A DNA stretch of 64,000 nt from Gardnerella leopoldii (lineage in GTDB: Bacteria; Actinomycetota; Actinomycetes; Actinomycetales; Bifidobacteriaceae). The stretch's first letter is position 1. Each line of letters starts with the position of its first letter. The position numbers and the translations under genes were made by a program. The stretch covers positions 124,001 through 188,000 of the forward strand of contig NZ_CP029984.1 of assembly GCF_003293675.1 (NCBI RefSeq), given 5' to 3'. A model generated the notes under the pieces. It saw nothing but the letters and a program-made list of their open reading frames with translations, made no database searches and was not told the DNA's origin. Below, piece after piece: positions 1 through 9,053 of this stretch.

Positions 1-159
1 GATTCACGATACCATCGCAATGATGGCGATGACGGTTTAGTTCCTATTTCCAAAATCGAGGGCGTTGCTGTGTTTAGATCGTGGCCGCTTGATCGAATTG
101 GTCTTTTAGACGAACATCATGATGATTTTAACAATGTGCCTGATCGTCCTGCAAAATAA
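1..159 (+). CDS. lepB: Signal peptidase I, C-terminal fragment
   Basis: This frame is open from the first base of the window and ends at TAA 157-159, giving the last 52 residues of a protein whose start lies outside. It opens with DSRYH, then DGLVPISKIEG and FRSWPLDRIG. In type I signal peptidases the box E stretch (GDNR...DSR) is followed by a G-hVP...I.G segment and a closing 'WP..RIG' strand, which matches this order. The enzyme is a membrane serine protease that removes signal peptides from exported proteins. It lies 65 bp before rnhB on the same strand, a common actinobacterial pairing. The catalytic Ser/Lys region is not in view. Confidence 0.85.
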   Translation, partial: DSRYHRNDGDDGLVPISKIEGVAVFRSWPLDRIGLLDEHHDDFNNVPDRPAK

Positions 160-224
160 AAGTATTAGCGCAATGAGTATTAACGAAATTGTATTAGCGC
201 GACTTATATCAACTGATTTCAATT

Positions 225-968
225 ATGCCAAATAAATCATCCAATATACCGCTTGTTCCATCATTTAAATATGAGCAAGATCTGCTTTGCGAAGGCTATG
301 ATTGGGTTATTGGTCTTGATGAAGTAGGAAGAGGCTCTCTTGCAGGTCCTGTGATGGTAGGAGCTGTAGTTATTGGAATTAAACAAGTAAAAGAAAACTA
401 TATGCCTGAAGGCTTAGCTGATTCTAAATTGCTGAGCGAAAAGCGTCGAGAAGAGCTTTATGAACCGTTGCAAAAATGGTGTACAACTTGGGCAGTCGGA
501 TCTTGCACTAACACAGAAATTGATGAGTGGGGCATTAGCTATGCGCTTGGTGTCGCTGCATTAAAAGCAATTTCTAAAGTTGAAGAAGATATTAAAAAGC
601 TAAGTTTTAGCGTAAATGCGAATACGCGTGCGAATACGCGTGCGAATTCAAACTTTCGTATTGCCGCAATATTGGATGGACCTTGCGATTATATTGACAA
701 AGTCGCAAATACTTTTGACGCTCCTTACGTTCCTGAGCCTGTAAAAGTTCATACTTTAGTAAAAGCAGACAGGCAGTGTGCGAGCGTAGCTGCAGCTGCA
801 GTTTTGGCAAAAGTTACTAGAGATAATCTTATGGTATCTCTTGCTAAAAATCCGCAATATGAAGCCTACGATTGGGCAAGTAATAAGGGTTACGGTTCTT
901 TAGCTCATCGCAATGCCATTAAAAAAGTAGGACCTAGCGATTTGCATAGATTGTCTTGGCATTTATAA
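225..968 (+). CDS. rnhB: Ribonuclease HII
   Basis: The enzyme cleaves the RNA strand of RNA-DNA hybrids and removes misincorporated ribonucleotides. The 247-residue product has the RNase HII motif DEVGRGSLAGP with acidic residues D32 and E33, a further catalytic-type Asp near residue 151 in ILDGP, and the basic segment YVPEPVKVHTLVKADRQ..SVAAAAVLAKVTRD typical of the family. The ATG at 225 precedes the conserved core by about 28 residues. An in-frame 12-bp repeat (positions about 617-650) inserts an Asn-Thr-Arg-Ala run near residues 131-142, a place where homologues normally have a short loop. The gene is followed after 12 bp by the LacI-type gene. Confidence 0.96.
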   Translation: MPNKSSNIPLVPSFKYEQDLLCEGYDWVIGLDEVGRGSLAGPVMVGAVVIGIKQVKENYMPEGLADSKLLSEKRREELYEPLQKWCTTWAVGSCTNTEIDEWGISYALGVAALKAISKVEEDIKKLSFSVNANTRANTRANSNFRIAAILDGPCDYIDKVANTFDAPYVPEPVKVHTLVKADRQCASVAAAAVLAKVTRDNLMVSLAKNPQYEAYDWASNKGYGSLAHRNAIKKVGPSDLHRLSWHL

Positions 969-980
969 GCGAGGGTGCAT

Positions 981-2084
981 ATGGCAAAAAATGAAGCAAA
1001 ACGCGTGTCAATGATCGATGTTGCGCACGCTGCTGGTGTAAGTCATCAAACTGTTTCTCGCGTTATTAATAATTCTCCTGATGTTTCTGCTAGCACGCGA
1101 ATTAAAGTTCTGCGAGTTATTGAGCAGCTTGGGTATTATCCGAGTAATTCAGCACGCGCATTAGCAACTAAGAAATCGCGTACTTTAGGGCTTATCGTTG
1201 GTGCAGAAAATAGAACATCTCGAAACATTATTGCTCCTATAGAAGCGCAAGCAAAATCTCGTGGTCTTTTTCTTTCTATTAGCATGGTCAACGAAACATT
1301 ATGTGAACAAAGTGATATTCAAGATTTATGCGAGAGTTTTGAAGAGCAAAATGTCGACGGATTAATAATTGACGCTCCAACAGATGCAATATTTACGTCA
1401 CTGTGTCGTACGCGTATTCTTAAGCCGTGCGTATGCGTTACTGCTACTCATGGTGCAATAAGCGCGCATGAAGGCATGAATATGTTGCGTTCTCATAGCA
1501 ACGTTGAGTATTCAATGATTGGTATTAATCAATCTCGCGCAATGAACGATATTGTGTCACTTATTGCGCATTATGGACATCGAAATGCCATTTATATAGC
1601 AGGTCCTTCGCAATGGAGAGGTGCTGCAACGCGACTCATTGCATGGCGTTCACTTTCAACTGCTCAAGGTATTCATTCGCATATTGTGCAATGTACTTCG
1701 TGGAAGTCTTCTGAAAGTTACGCGCGAATGAATCATATGATTGAGAAATTTGGCATAGATGGCATTGCATTGCCGACTGTTATTGTTGCTTCAAGCGATG
1801 AGCAGGCAGTAGGAGTTGTGCGTTCCTTGTATGAGCACGGTTTGAAAATTCCAAGTGATATTAGTGTTGTTGGTTTCGGCGATATTCCGGCAATAAGTGA
1901 TTTTTTCCCACCTCTTACAACTGTGAGTCTCGATATGCAGCAATTAGGGTCGTTGGCAGTGCGTGAAGCTTTGAGATTAATGAATCATGGGCCTGAGCCA
2001 GCATTCCCAGATATGTCTCATGGAGTTGGGCAAATACCTGCTGGCTTAAAATTGCGTTCTTCTATTGGTGCCGTATTGAGATAA
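981..2084 (+). CDS. LacI/GalR-family transcriptional regulator
   Basis: The N-terminus holds a LacI-type helix-turn-helix (VSMIDVAHAAGVSHQTVSRV) and the hinge-helix sequence PSNSARALATKKS. A periplasmic-binding-protein-like effector domain follows, with IGINQSRA, a SSDEQAVGVV strand and the closing ISVVGFGDIP..SDFFPPLTTV block. Proteins of this family bind operator palindromes as dimers and respond to sugars or nucleosides. The ligand cannot be read from the sequence. I chose ATG 981 because GAGGG at 971-975 has good spacing; an in-frame GTG at 975 overlaps that site. No sugar operon is adjacent, so its targets are probably elsewhere or the downstream ABC-like gene. Confidence 0.93.
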   Translation: MAKNEAKRVSMIDVAHAAGVSHQTVSRVINNSPDVSASTRIKVLRVIEQLGYYPSNSARALATKKSRTLGLIVGAENRTSRNIIAPIEAQAKSRGLFLSISMVNETLCEQSDIQDLCESFEEQNVDGLIIDAPTDAIFTSLCRTRILKPCVCVTATHGAISAHEGMNMLRSHSNVEYSMIGINQSRAMNDIVSLIAHYGHRNAIYIAGPSQWRGAATRLIAWRSLSTAQGIHSHIVQCTSWKSSESYARMNHMIEKFGIDGIALPTVIVASSDEQAVGVVRSLYEHGLKIPSDISVVGFGDIPAISDFFPPLTTVSLDMQQLGSLAVREALRLMNHGPEPAFPDMSHGVGQIPAGLKLRSSIGAVLR

Positions 2085-2342
2085 TTTTGCGATTGTGAAA
2101 AATTGCATTAAAAAATTATTGAGAATAGAATTAAGAATGGTATTTTTAATTATTTAAATATTGCGTGAAACAGTTGTGAAACAACTTTATTTTCTTAATG
2201 CTAATATCTGGCAAAATGGCTTAAAATCAGCATAATTACGCGGATGCCGGCGTGTTGATGGTGTGTGTGAAGCGTAATCTTAACATCAGTTGGGAGTGTG
2301 TGGTTTTTTGAATAAATATGGAATAAAGAAAAGGATCAGGAG

Positions 2343-4907
2343 ATGATAAATCGCTGCTTTGCGTTCGTGCCAGGAATTAAGCATCTAGTTATTTTAAGGT
2401 CGGCGTGTCTTGCGATTTCTTATCTTGTAAACATAGCTTTTGTCTACGTTTGCGTTGGGATGTTGTCTCCAGTATTAAGACCTGTTCGTTCTACTGGAAC
2501 TTCTTTAATGAGTTCTGTTGAATTTACGTCTTACATTATTGCTTTAGCTGCTATTATTTTGCTGAAATATGCAGTTTTTTACTGGTCGTGTACTGTTTGT
2601 GCAGAAATTGAGTCGCGAATAGCTATGCGTTTGCGCCCTAAAATGTTGCACGCAATGTTATCTCTACGTTCTGTAGATATTGAAGATTCTCATGACATTA
2701 CTTCTTTGCGTGTAAATGAAGATATTTTTGCAATACAAAGTTTTGTTGCTTCTTTAGTTCCACAAATTATTGCAGCTATTCCTGTTCCTGTAGTTGTTTC
2801 TGCAGCACTATTTACAGTTAACCCTGCTATAGCCGGGATTTGCGCATTAGCTGCATTGTTTAATGTCGCTTCTCTTATATTCTCGTTGGCACTAAGCCCA
2901 GTATCGTGGCGTTGTGTAAGTGCGTTATTTGCCTATGTTATTGCTGGACTCGCAATTGTTGCAACTGTTTGGTTATCTTCCGTTAAAGGTGTAGGTCTTG
3001 CTGCAGCTCTGTTAACAATGCCCTTGTTAATGTTAAGCGTCCAGCCACTGAGAATTGTTGGTAAGAATATGCATGTAGTTAAGCATGCTGTTCATGGTTT
3101 GGATCATGTTGAAGCATTGTTGAAAATGGTTACTGATTCTCCTGCTCCAATAGCATTTAGTGACGATGGTTCAACATTATCTTTGCCTGATGGCTCAACC
3201 AATATTGCTTTGCGTATGCGATGCAATATTTCGGAAAATAATGCGAACACTAATGAAGCCCAGCGTTTATCGATAATTGCAAAATCTGGTGAATTGCAAG
3301 TTATTCCAAGTAAATATCATCATGTTATGCGTGAGAAAATACTTTCTGGTACAGGTTTTAACAAATCTGCTGACATATTGCTTTCTTATAGCGACCGTTA
3401 TGATATTCATGAAGATGATGTTTCTCCATTTGTAGTTTCTGAAGTATTTGACGCAAACGATAGTGCATCTTACTTGTCGTTGAATGATGCAAGTTCTGCA
3501 GCTTTAGCAGATATTGTTACTATAGTTAGCGAGCGAAGTCATCTATTTTCCACAACATTGCGAGAAAACTTACTTTTGGCTGCTCCAACAGCTACGACTA
3601 CTGCGATGTGGGATGCATTGCGAGCTGTGCGAATAGATGGCGTTGTTTATGCCGATTACGACGGTCTAGATATGCCAATAGATAGACTTTTTAATAATCC
3701 TGAAGCATCCTATAATTCTGAAGATTTAAAGCGTCGTGTTATTCTTGCTAGAGCAATTTTAAGACACACTAAAGTGTACGTTTTTGATTATTCCCAATGT
3801 GATATTAGCAATCATGAAGCTGAAGAAATTGTTAAAATATTGCGTCGCATAGCGCGTTATGCGAATGTAATAGTGTTAATGCCAAATGATGCTGGAATTA
3901 GCGCAACTGATGAAATAGCAACTGTAGAATCGTATCGTCATGTTGCTAATGATAGTTCTAAAAATATTACGCAACTAAATCAATTAAACGAATCTCAGAA
4001 CTCGCAAAACTCACGAAACTCGCAAAACGTTGAGCAAGCTCAGCAAGATCCTAATAAAAACAAGCATATTTCTTCTATTGCAAGTATTGCTTACACTTAT
4101 GAAGTGAGAACAATCTCAAAGTTCAAACGTGCTATTTTTGCTTTTATATCAATGTTTAGTACTGCTCTCAATCTTGTTTCTGCAGTATGTATTCCTGTTG
4201 CTATTGTTTCAGCAATGTTTGCTGTTGCAGGACGTCCAATATTTGGTTTTGTAATGCAACAGTGTGTGCTTGTTGCTGTTGCTTGTATGGCAGTTCGTGC
4301 ATTAACTCTTGTTACAACATTTGCAGGTGTAGATATGCATCACGAACGTTGGCATAAAGCTCATATCAGCATGAATGTTGGAATGATATTTGCAGTTGTG
4401 CCGCTTATGGTTGTTTTGTACTATTTCGATGCGAATTTGTCTTATGTAGCTATTGCTTCGTGCGTGTTTATTATGTTTATTGTTCCTCGATACTTACTTA
4501 TACGCTCCAAGCATATTGCAAATAAAGTGCGCATTGAACAACATGAAGTTGAGAATGAAGTAAGTGATATTGAACTTGGTATCGATGAAGTACTTGCATT
4601 TAGGCAAGGTGAGCATTGCGTTAATCGAATGGTTACTTCAATGCATAAAGTTTCTCAACAAAGAATGCGTTTGGCTCGTAAAAGTGGAGGCATGTCGGCA
4701 CTTGTTCTTGCTATATCGTTAATTAGCATTTCTGTAGCAGCACTAGTGGTTTCTCACACTATCCATCCAGTTCCAGCTAATATTCCAGCATGGAGCACTG
4801 TTTATGCTGTTATGGCAATGGTTTTGCTTGTAATTATGATTCAGCAAGTTGTAGATGTTGTTTTACAAAGAATACCGTCTGTTATGAGAGTTAAGAGCAG
4901 TAACTAA
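2343..4907 (+). CDS. Degenerate CydDC-like ABC transporter protein (two membrane domains, one dead nucleotide-binding domain)
   Basis: The 854-residue product has a first membrane domain (hydrophobic segments near residues 13-45, 60-82, 135-180, 190-235), an ABC-ATPase-like domain at about 270-530, an Asn/Gln/Ser-rich linker at about 551-567 and a second membrane domain at about 594-850, where it stops. The layout matches fused ABC exporters such as CydDC. The ATPase motifs are not intact: no GxxxxGK[ST] Walker A occurs near residue 316, the LSGGQ position reads YNSEDLKRR (about 456), Walker B reads VYVFDYSQCD (about 476) with no Glu, and the switch His is replaced (VIVLMPND). A second ATPase domain is absent. 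The RARAIL-like helix (RRVILARAIL) after the signature is preserved, which supports common descent. Function is unknown. Confidence 0.75.
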   Translation: MINRCFAFVPGIKHLVILRSACLAISYLVNIAFVYVCVGMLSPVLRPVRSTGTSLMSSVEFTSYIIALAAIILLKYAVFYWSCTVCAEIESRIAMRLRPKMLHAMLSLRSVDIEDSHDITSLRVNEDIFAIQSFVASLVPQIIAAIPVPVVVSAALFTVNPAIAGICALAALFNVASLIFSLALSPVSWRCVSALFAYVIAGLAIVATVWLSSVKGVGLAAALLTMPLLMLSVQPLRIVGKNMHVVKHAVHGLDHVEALLKMVTDSPAPIAFSDDGSTLSLPDGSTNIALRMRCNISENNANTNEAQRLSIIAKSGELQVIPSKYHHVMREKILSGTGFNKSADILLSYSDRYDIHEDDVSPFVVSEVFDANDSASYLSLNDASSAALADIVTIVSERSHLFSTTLRENLLLAAPTATTTAMWDALRAVRIDGVVYADYDGLDMPIDRLFNNPEASYNSEDLKRRVILARAILRHTKVYVFDYSQCDISNHEAEEIVKILRRIARYANVIVLMPNDAGISATDEIATVESYRHVANDSSKNITQLNQLNESQNSQNSRNSQNVEQAQQDPNKNKHISSIASIAYTYEVRTISKFKRAIFAFISMFSTALNLVSAVCIPVAIVSAMFAVAGRPIFGFVMQQCVLVAVACMAVRALTLVTTFAGVDMHHERWHKAHISMNVGMIFAVVPLMVVLYYFDANLSYVAIASCVFIMFIVPRYLLIRSKHIANKVRIEQHEVENEVSDIELGIDEVLAFRQGEHCVNRMVTSMHKVSQQRMRLARKSGGMSALVLAISLISISVAALVVSHTIHPVPANIPAWSTVYAVMAMVLLVIMIQQVVDVVLQRIPSVMRVKSSN

Positions 4908-4958
4908 CTTTAATTTAAAAAATATAGAATATGCATAAGTTGGGTTGGGGGACTGGAC

Positions 4959-5669
4959 ATGCGTAATCGTTGTAACAAGAGGCAGTTTCTTGCGCTGTTT
5001 TGGATGCTGTTGTTTGCTGTTTTATGTGGGATTGTTATTGGCTTGTTGCTTCCTAAAATAAACAGTAACGTTGGGAAGATTACAGGAGAATATGAAGCAA
5101 GCGGAGAAGCTGCGCAAGCATTGAAAAAATTGCGTATATCTAAGCCTTATCGTTACGGGTACGAGCGTCAAGTATTTGGATATCGTACTACTGACGATGA
5201 CGGTAACGGATGTGACGTTAGGGAAGATGTTTTAGCGCGTGATTTACAAAATGTGAAATACAAGTACGCAGGATCTTGCCAAGTGCGTTTCGGCTTGTTG
5301 CATGATCCGTATACTGGCAAAGATATCAACTTCGTGCGTGGGCGAAAAACTAGTGCCTTAATTCAAATAGATCATGTTGTTGCATTACAAAATGCGTGGG
5401 AATCTGGAGCATGGAAATGGAATCGTGCAAAACGATTAAAATTTGGCAACGATATGATGAATCTACTCGCGGTTGAAGGAGCTGCTAATCAAGAAAAAGG
5501 TTCCGCGTCCGCAGCTTACTGGCTTCCTTCAAACAAAACCTTTAGGTGCGAATATGTTGCTAGGCAAATAGCTGTTAAATATAAATATGGTTTAACTGTA
5601 ACTCGCGAAGAAAAGCAGAGTATGGAAAGCGTATTGCATAACTGTTCTGCACAGAAATTGCCAAAGTAA
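4959..5669 (+). CDS. Membrane-anchored HNH nuclease-family protein (DUF1524/GmrSD C-terminal-like)
   Basis: The 236-residue product begins with a short basic stretch and one hydrophobic segment (about residues 10-32, FLALFWMLLFAVLCGIVIGL), so it is exported or anchored. The outer domain holds DREDVLARDL-like text, then IDHVVALQNAWESGA and NLLAVEGAANQEKGSASAAYWLPSN. The DH pair, the Asn after the helix and the N-x-x-K-G pattern are the metal-finger features of secreted HNH proteins related to DUF1524. Such proteins are predicted DNA nucleases that act outside the membrane, for example in nutrient DNA use or competition. The actual substrate is not known. A G-rich tract (4941-4953) precedes the ATG. 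Confidence 0.8.
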   Translation: MRNRCNKRQFLALFWMLLFAVLCGIVIGLLLPKINSNVGKITGEYEASGEAAQALKKLRISKPYRYGYERQVFGYRTTDDDGNGCDVREDVLARDLQNVKYKYAGSCQVRFGLLHDPYTGKDINFVRGRKTSALIQIDHVVALQNAWESGAWKWNRAKRLKFGNDMMNLLAVEGAANQEKGSASAAYWLPSNKTFRCEYVARQIAVKYKYGLTVTREEKQSMESVLHNCSAQKLPK

Positions 5670-5725
5670 GGATTTTGCTCAGTCTAGTATCCTTAAAAGC
5701 GACTTAGTAAGCGTTTAATAAGCAT

Positions 5726-7321
5726 TTAGTAATGATTATGGGTGTGATCGTGCATTACGTCGTGATGCTCTGCTGAATGAGGAATATGCAAAACGCGCAT
5801 ACGGTCAATAGCTCTACGCGCAAGATTGTGAGCAGAACCTGTGCCTTCGCCCTTGACTCCAAAAATAACGATAAGAGCCATAATTCCCGTAATAATAGCA
5901 CTAATGCGCAAAGTCCATTGAACTCCAAAAATACTAGCAGCAACATCGGCAGCGTGACCTGTGCCAGAATGGTGAAGAGTTGTCAATACTGTCATTGTAA
6001 CTACTAAAACAGGTGCTCCAATAGCGCCCCAAAGCTGACGCATAGTATTAGTTACAGCCGAACCGTCGCCAAGCTCTTCCTTACGCAAACAATTAAGTGA
6101 CCACGTAGTTATTGGCATAAGCAAGAATCCCATGCCAATTTGGCGAGTAAACTGCCAAATGGAAATCCACCAAATCCACGTATCCATGTCAATAAGACTC
6201 ATCATTACAGTGCCAAAAAACAGAATAATAGAGCCTGCCATAGCAACTGGGCGCACTCCAAAGCGATCTAGCATACGACCACCAAAATACTGCGAAATAG
6301 CCATGCCGAACGCTCCAGGAAGCAGAATTAAGCCGCTCATAGTTGCTGAAAAACCACGATCAGACTGAATATAAAGCGGAATAAGCACCATAATTGAGCT
6401 GAAAGCAAAAAATGTAAGGCAAGCGCAAATAGTACCTACCATAAAGTAGCGGTTTTTAAGCACATTAAGACCAAGAAGAGGAGTGTGACCGCGTTTTTGC
6501 GCTCGCAACTGCCTTATAACAAACCAAGCAATTCCAAAAGCACCAATAATCATAGGAGCCCAAGATAATGGGTGGGAAATTCCGCATCCTTCAATATTAG
6601 TGAATCCAAACATGAGTCCGCCGAAGCCGATAACCGAAAGACCAACCGAGAAGAAATCAGCATGCGCGTTAAGATCATGTTCTCCAAAATTATGCAAGAA
6701 AAATACTGCTAAAACGACGGATAGCGCTCCGATAATAGTAAGAGAGCAGAAAATAGAACGCCATCCATTAATATCAGTTTGCAAACCGCCAATAGTAGGA
6801 CCGATTGCTGGAGCAATACTCATAGCCATGCCAACGCTTCCCATTGCCACACCTCTGCGAGTAACAGGGTAGACGGAGAATACGGTAATTTGTAAAACAG
6901 GCCACATTACGCCAGTGCCAATAGCTTCAAGAGTTCTGCCAACAAGTGCCATCATAAAGTCGCTACTAAGCCATGCAAGTACGGATCCAAAAGTAAAAAG
7001 CGACATGGAAGTAATAACAATTTGGCGAGTAGAAAAGCGTCTTGTTAAAAATGCTGTAAGTGGAACCATAATTGCCATAATCAGCTGGAAAATAGAAGTA
7101 AGCCACTGACCAGTTGTGACGCTTATGCCAAATTCTTGAACTATTGTTGGCAATGCTGCAGTAAGTTGTAATTGTGCGAAATTGCCAATAAATGTAATAA
7201 ACGTAAGAATAGCAAGAGAAATTAAAGCAGGACGTGTAAGACGATTGTTATTGTATGCTTCTTCGCCTGTTAGCGCATGGCTGAGATTTTGGCTTTTATT
7301 AGACAGCCATGTTGAGTGCAT
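5726..7321 (-). CDS. MFS drug-exporter-like permease, DHA2 (EmrB/QacA) type
   Basis: The product has about 14 hydrophobic segments over some 531 residues, the length and topology of the DHA2 drug:proton antiporters. Family features visible are the motif A-like loop LTRRFSTRQIVI after the second helix, the motif C-like helix GMAMSIAPAIGPTIGG in the fifth, and a second half starting near RYFMVG. Substrates of this family are usually lipophilic cations or dyes; none can be assigned here. The ATG at 7321 is preferred over an in-frame TTG at 7324; an AAGGA site lies about 12 bases upstream. The C-terminus is rich in histidine (seven or more His in the last 24 residues), which is unusual for this family. 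Confidence 0.88.
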   Translation of the reverse strand: MHSTWLSNKSQNLSHALTGEEAYNNNRLTRPALISLAILTFITFIGNFAQLQLTAALPTIVQEFGISVTTGQWLTSIFQLIMAIMVPLTAFLTRRFSTRQIVITSMSLFTFGSVLAWLSSDFMMALVGRTLEAIGTGVMWPVLQITVFSVYPVTRRGVAMGSVGMAMSIAPAIGPTIGGLQTDINGWRSIFCSLTIIGALSVVLAVFFLHNFGEHDLNAHADFFSVGLSVIGFGGLMFGFTNIEGCGISHPLSWAPMIIGAFGIAWFVIRQLRAQKRGHTPLLGLNVLKNRYFMVGTICACLTFFAFSSIMVLIPLYIQSDRGFSATMSGLILLPGAFGMAISQYFGGRMLDRFGVRPVAMAGSIILFFGTVMMSLIDMDTWIWWISIWQFTRQIGMGFLLMPITTWSLNCLRKEELGDGSAVTNTMRQLWGAIGAPVLVVTMTVLTTLHHSGTGHAADVAASIFGVQWTLRISAIITGIMALIVIFGVKGEGTGSAHNLARRAIDRMRVLHIPHSAEHHDVMHDHTHNHY

Positions 7322-7484
7322 CAAAATAAAACATCCTTTTTATTCTTAAACGTAGTTTTTCTTAAGCATATTTTTAAGCATAGGTGGCAAAAGTCAATCG
7401 ACTTAAGTCTATTCTCTTATCTATTACAACGAAAAATTGTAAGACTTAATTTGCGCAAAACAATAATATCTAGACTGATTCTAA

Positions 7485-8471
7485 TCAGTAGCTGTGGTAG
7501 GAAAGCCAATGATTGTAAGCGCCTTGAATGGAGCCATAACGACCATTGCAATAATTCCAGAACCAGCGGAGCTGAGTTTGATAGTTAGTAGCCCAATCAG
7601 CTCCGGCAGAAGCCATTTTTCCGCCTGGCAAAGCTTGAGGTAAACCGTAAGCTCCAGAAGGATTCATTGCGTTTACGCGCCAGCCAGATTCATGAGAAAT
7701 AATAAATACTGTTGCAGTAAAATCAGCTTCACTATAACCGTTAGAAATAAGCCAATCGTGAGCCCATTGTTGCATCTCGCCAGCAGGAACAGTCGTGCCG
7801 ATAGAAGCAGCTAAGCCAAGTCCGGCAGAAGAACCGCCAGTTCCAACAAGAATAACCTTATCTTTTGGAGCTTTTTTAACATAAGAAGCAAAAATATTAG
7901 AGGAAACTATTTTTCCCTTAGTTCGAGTAACTATTTTTGCTGTTTCCATTACGCCGTTAGCGCCTTCACTTTGCACCTTCTCAGTACCTTTTGGAAGTGC
8001 AGCAGTTTCCTTTTTAACGACGTTAAACGCGATTGGGTCGTCGGAATTTTCTAATTTTGCGCCTGCACGATTAATAGTAATAACAGTTGATTCGCTAACT
8101 TTAGTTGTAAGAGATGGAGTAACAACATCGTGTGGCTCAAGAGTGATATCCCCGGCATCAAGAACGGATTTTACATCAGTGAAATTAGTGCCCAAAATAG
8201 TACGATGATGACCATTTATAACAACGTTAACATATGAAGTTGCGCTATCATGCAACATGCGACGGCTAGCACTACGAGAAACTTGCGAAGAATCGGTTGC
8301 CGAATAAGAAGTAACCTGAACAGCGTGACCTTTAGACGAAGCGTAAAAATCTCGCGAGGCAAAACCAAGTATCACCAAAGCAATGAAGCCTAAAATAACC
8401 GCGCTAACTCTAGCCCACTGTCGTAAACTGAGTGAACCAAGCGTAACAGTATGCTTACGGTGACTGGCCAT
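7485..8471 (-). CDS. Rpf-like cell-wall protein with DUF348, G5 and lytic-transglycosylase-like domains
   Basis: The 328-residue product has one N-terminal hydrophobic segment (about residues 20-38), a DUF348-type domain (VNVVINGHHRTILGTNF ... VITINRA), a G5 domain (IAFNVVKKETAALPKGTEKV ... VILVGT) and a C-terminal lysozyme-like domain with SHESGWRVNAMNPSGAYGL.PQALPG, in which the Glu of HESGW is the expected catalytic acid. This architecture is typical of actinobacterial resuscitation-promoting factors and related peptidoglycan hydrolases that act in the wall. I moved the start from 8522 to ATG 8471 because a near-perfect AAGGAGG site stands just before it and the shorter form begins at a natural basic N-terminus. 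Confidence 0.88.
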   Translation of the reverse strand: MASHRKHTVTLGSLSLRQWARVSAVILGFIALVILGFASRDFYASSKGHAVQVTSYSATDSSQVSRSASRRMLHDSATSYVNVVINGHHRTILGTNFTDVKSVLDAGDITLEPHDVVTPSLTTKVSESTVITINRAGAKLENSDDPIAFNVVKKETAALPKGTEKVQSEGANGVMETAKIVTRTKGKIVSSNIFASYVKKAPKDKVILVGTGGSSAGLGLAASIGTTVPAGEMQQWAHDWLISNGYSEADFTATVFIISHESGWRVNAMNPSGAYGLPQALPGGKMASAGADWATNYQTQLRWFWNYCNGRYGSIQGAYNHWLSYHSY

Positions 8472-8604
8472 AACCCTCCTTATTTCTGCAATTACTCTAT
8501 TGATATTTGCAAACGCTCGCAACGTAGAGTAATAAAACTAAAATGTATGTGCAAAACGTATATGCAAAACCTCACATATTGTATCTCATGGCATAGTCTA
8601 TAAA

Positions 8605-8946
8605 TCAGGATTCAGAATCATTAGATTCGTAAGATTTAGCTTGTTCAACCAAATCTTCTAAATCAGAAGCTAGTAATGCTCCAGCTTGTCTATAAATAAC
8701 TTCGCCGCGCTTAATAACCATTACTGTTGGAACAGCTTGGATTTGAGCAGCTGCAGCAATCTCGTTGCTTTTGTCAATATCAACTTTTACGAAAGGAATT
8801 TCGGGATATTTTTCACTGACCTTCTCAAAAATAGGACCAAAAGACCTGCATGGACCGCACCACGTTGCCCAAAAATCGACAACAACTATTTCATTTGTCG
8901 AAGCAATCTTCTCAAAATTTTCTGTAGTAGCATGTATTGCTGCCAT
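8605..8946 (-). CDS. trxA: Thioredoxin
   Basis: This is a 113-residue thioredoxin with the redox motif WCGPC at residues 29-33 inside VVVDFWATWCGPC, the buried Asp (D24), the cis-Pro loop VPTVMVIKRG and the closing G..A helix. It reduces cytosolic disulfides using thioredoxin reductase, which is not in this window. Length matches the family. The ATG is preceded by GGGAG. It lies 133 bp downstream of the Rpf-like gene's start on the same strand, so it may be transcribed separately; serS starts divergently 107 bp away, and the short shared space must hold both promoters. Confidence 0.97.
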   Translation of the reverse strand: MAAIHATTENFEKIASTNEIVVVDFWATWCGPCRSFGPIFEKVSEKYPEIPFVKVDIDKSNEIAAAAQIQAVPTVMVIKRGEVIYRQAGALLASDLEDLVEQAKSYESNDSES

Positions 8947-9053
8947 ATTACTCCCTCAATATTTTGCGTATTTGCTTTATTGTACGTGCCGCCTTGCATA
9001 AATGTTGTCGATAGTGCGCTTATCTGTCGTCTTGCGGCACTAGGCTAGGAGTC

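Noticed and set aside
2283-2310. Shared leader motif CAGTTGGGAGTGTG, similar to 52318 CAGTTGGGGGTGTG
   Set aside because: Only about 14 bases are alike and the following sequence diverges; not enough to call a common regulatory site.
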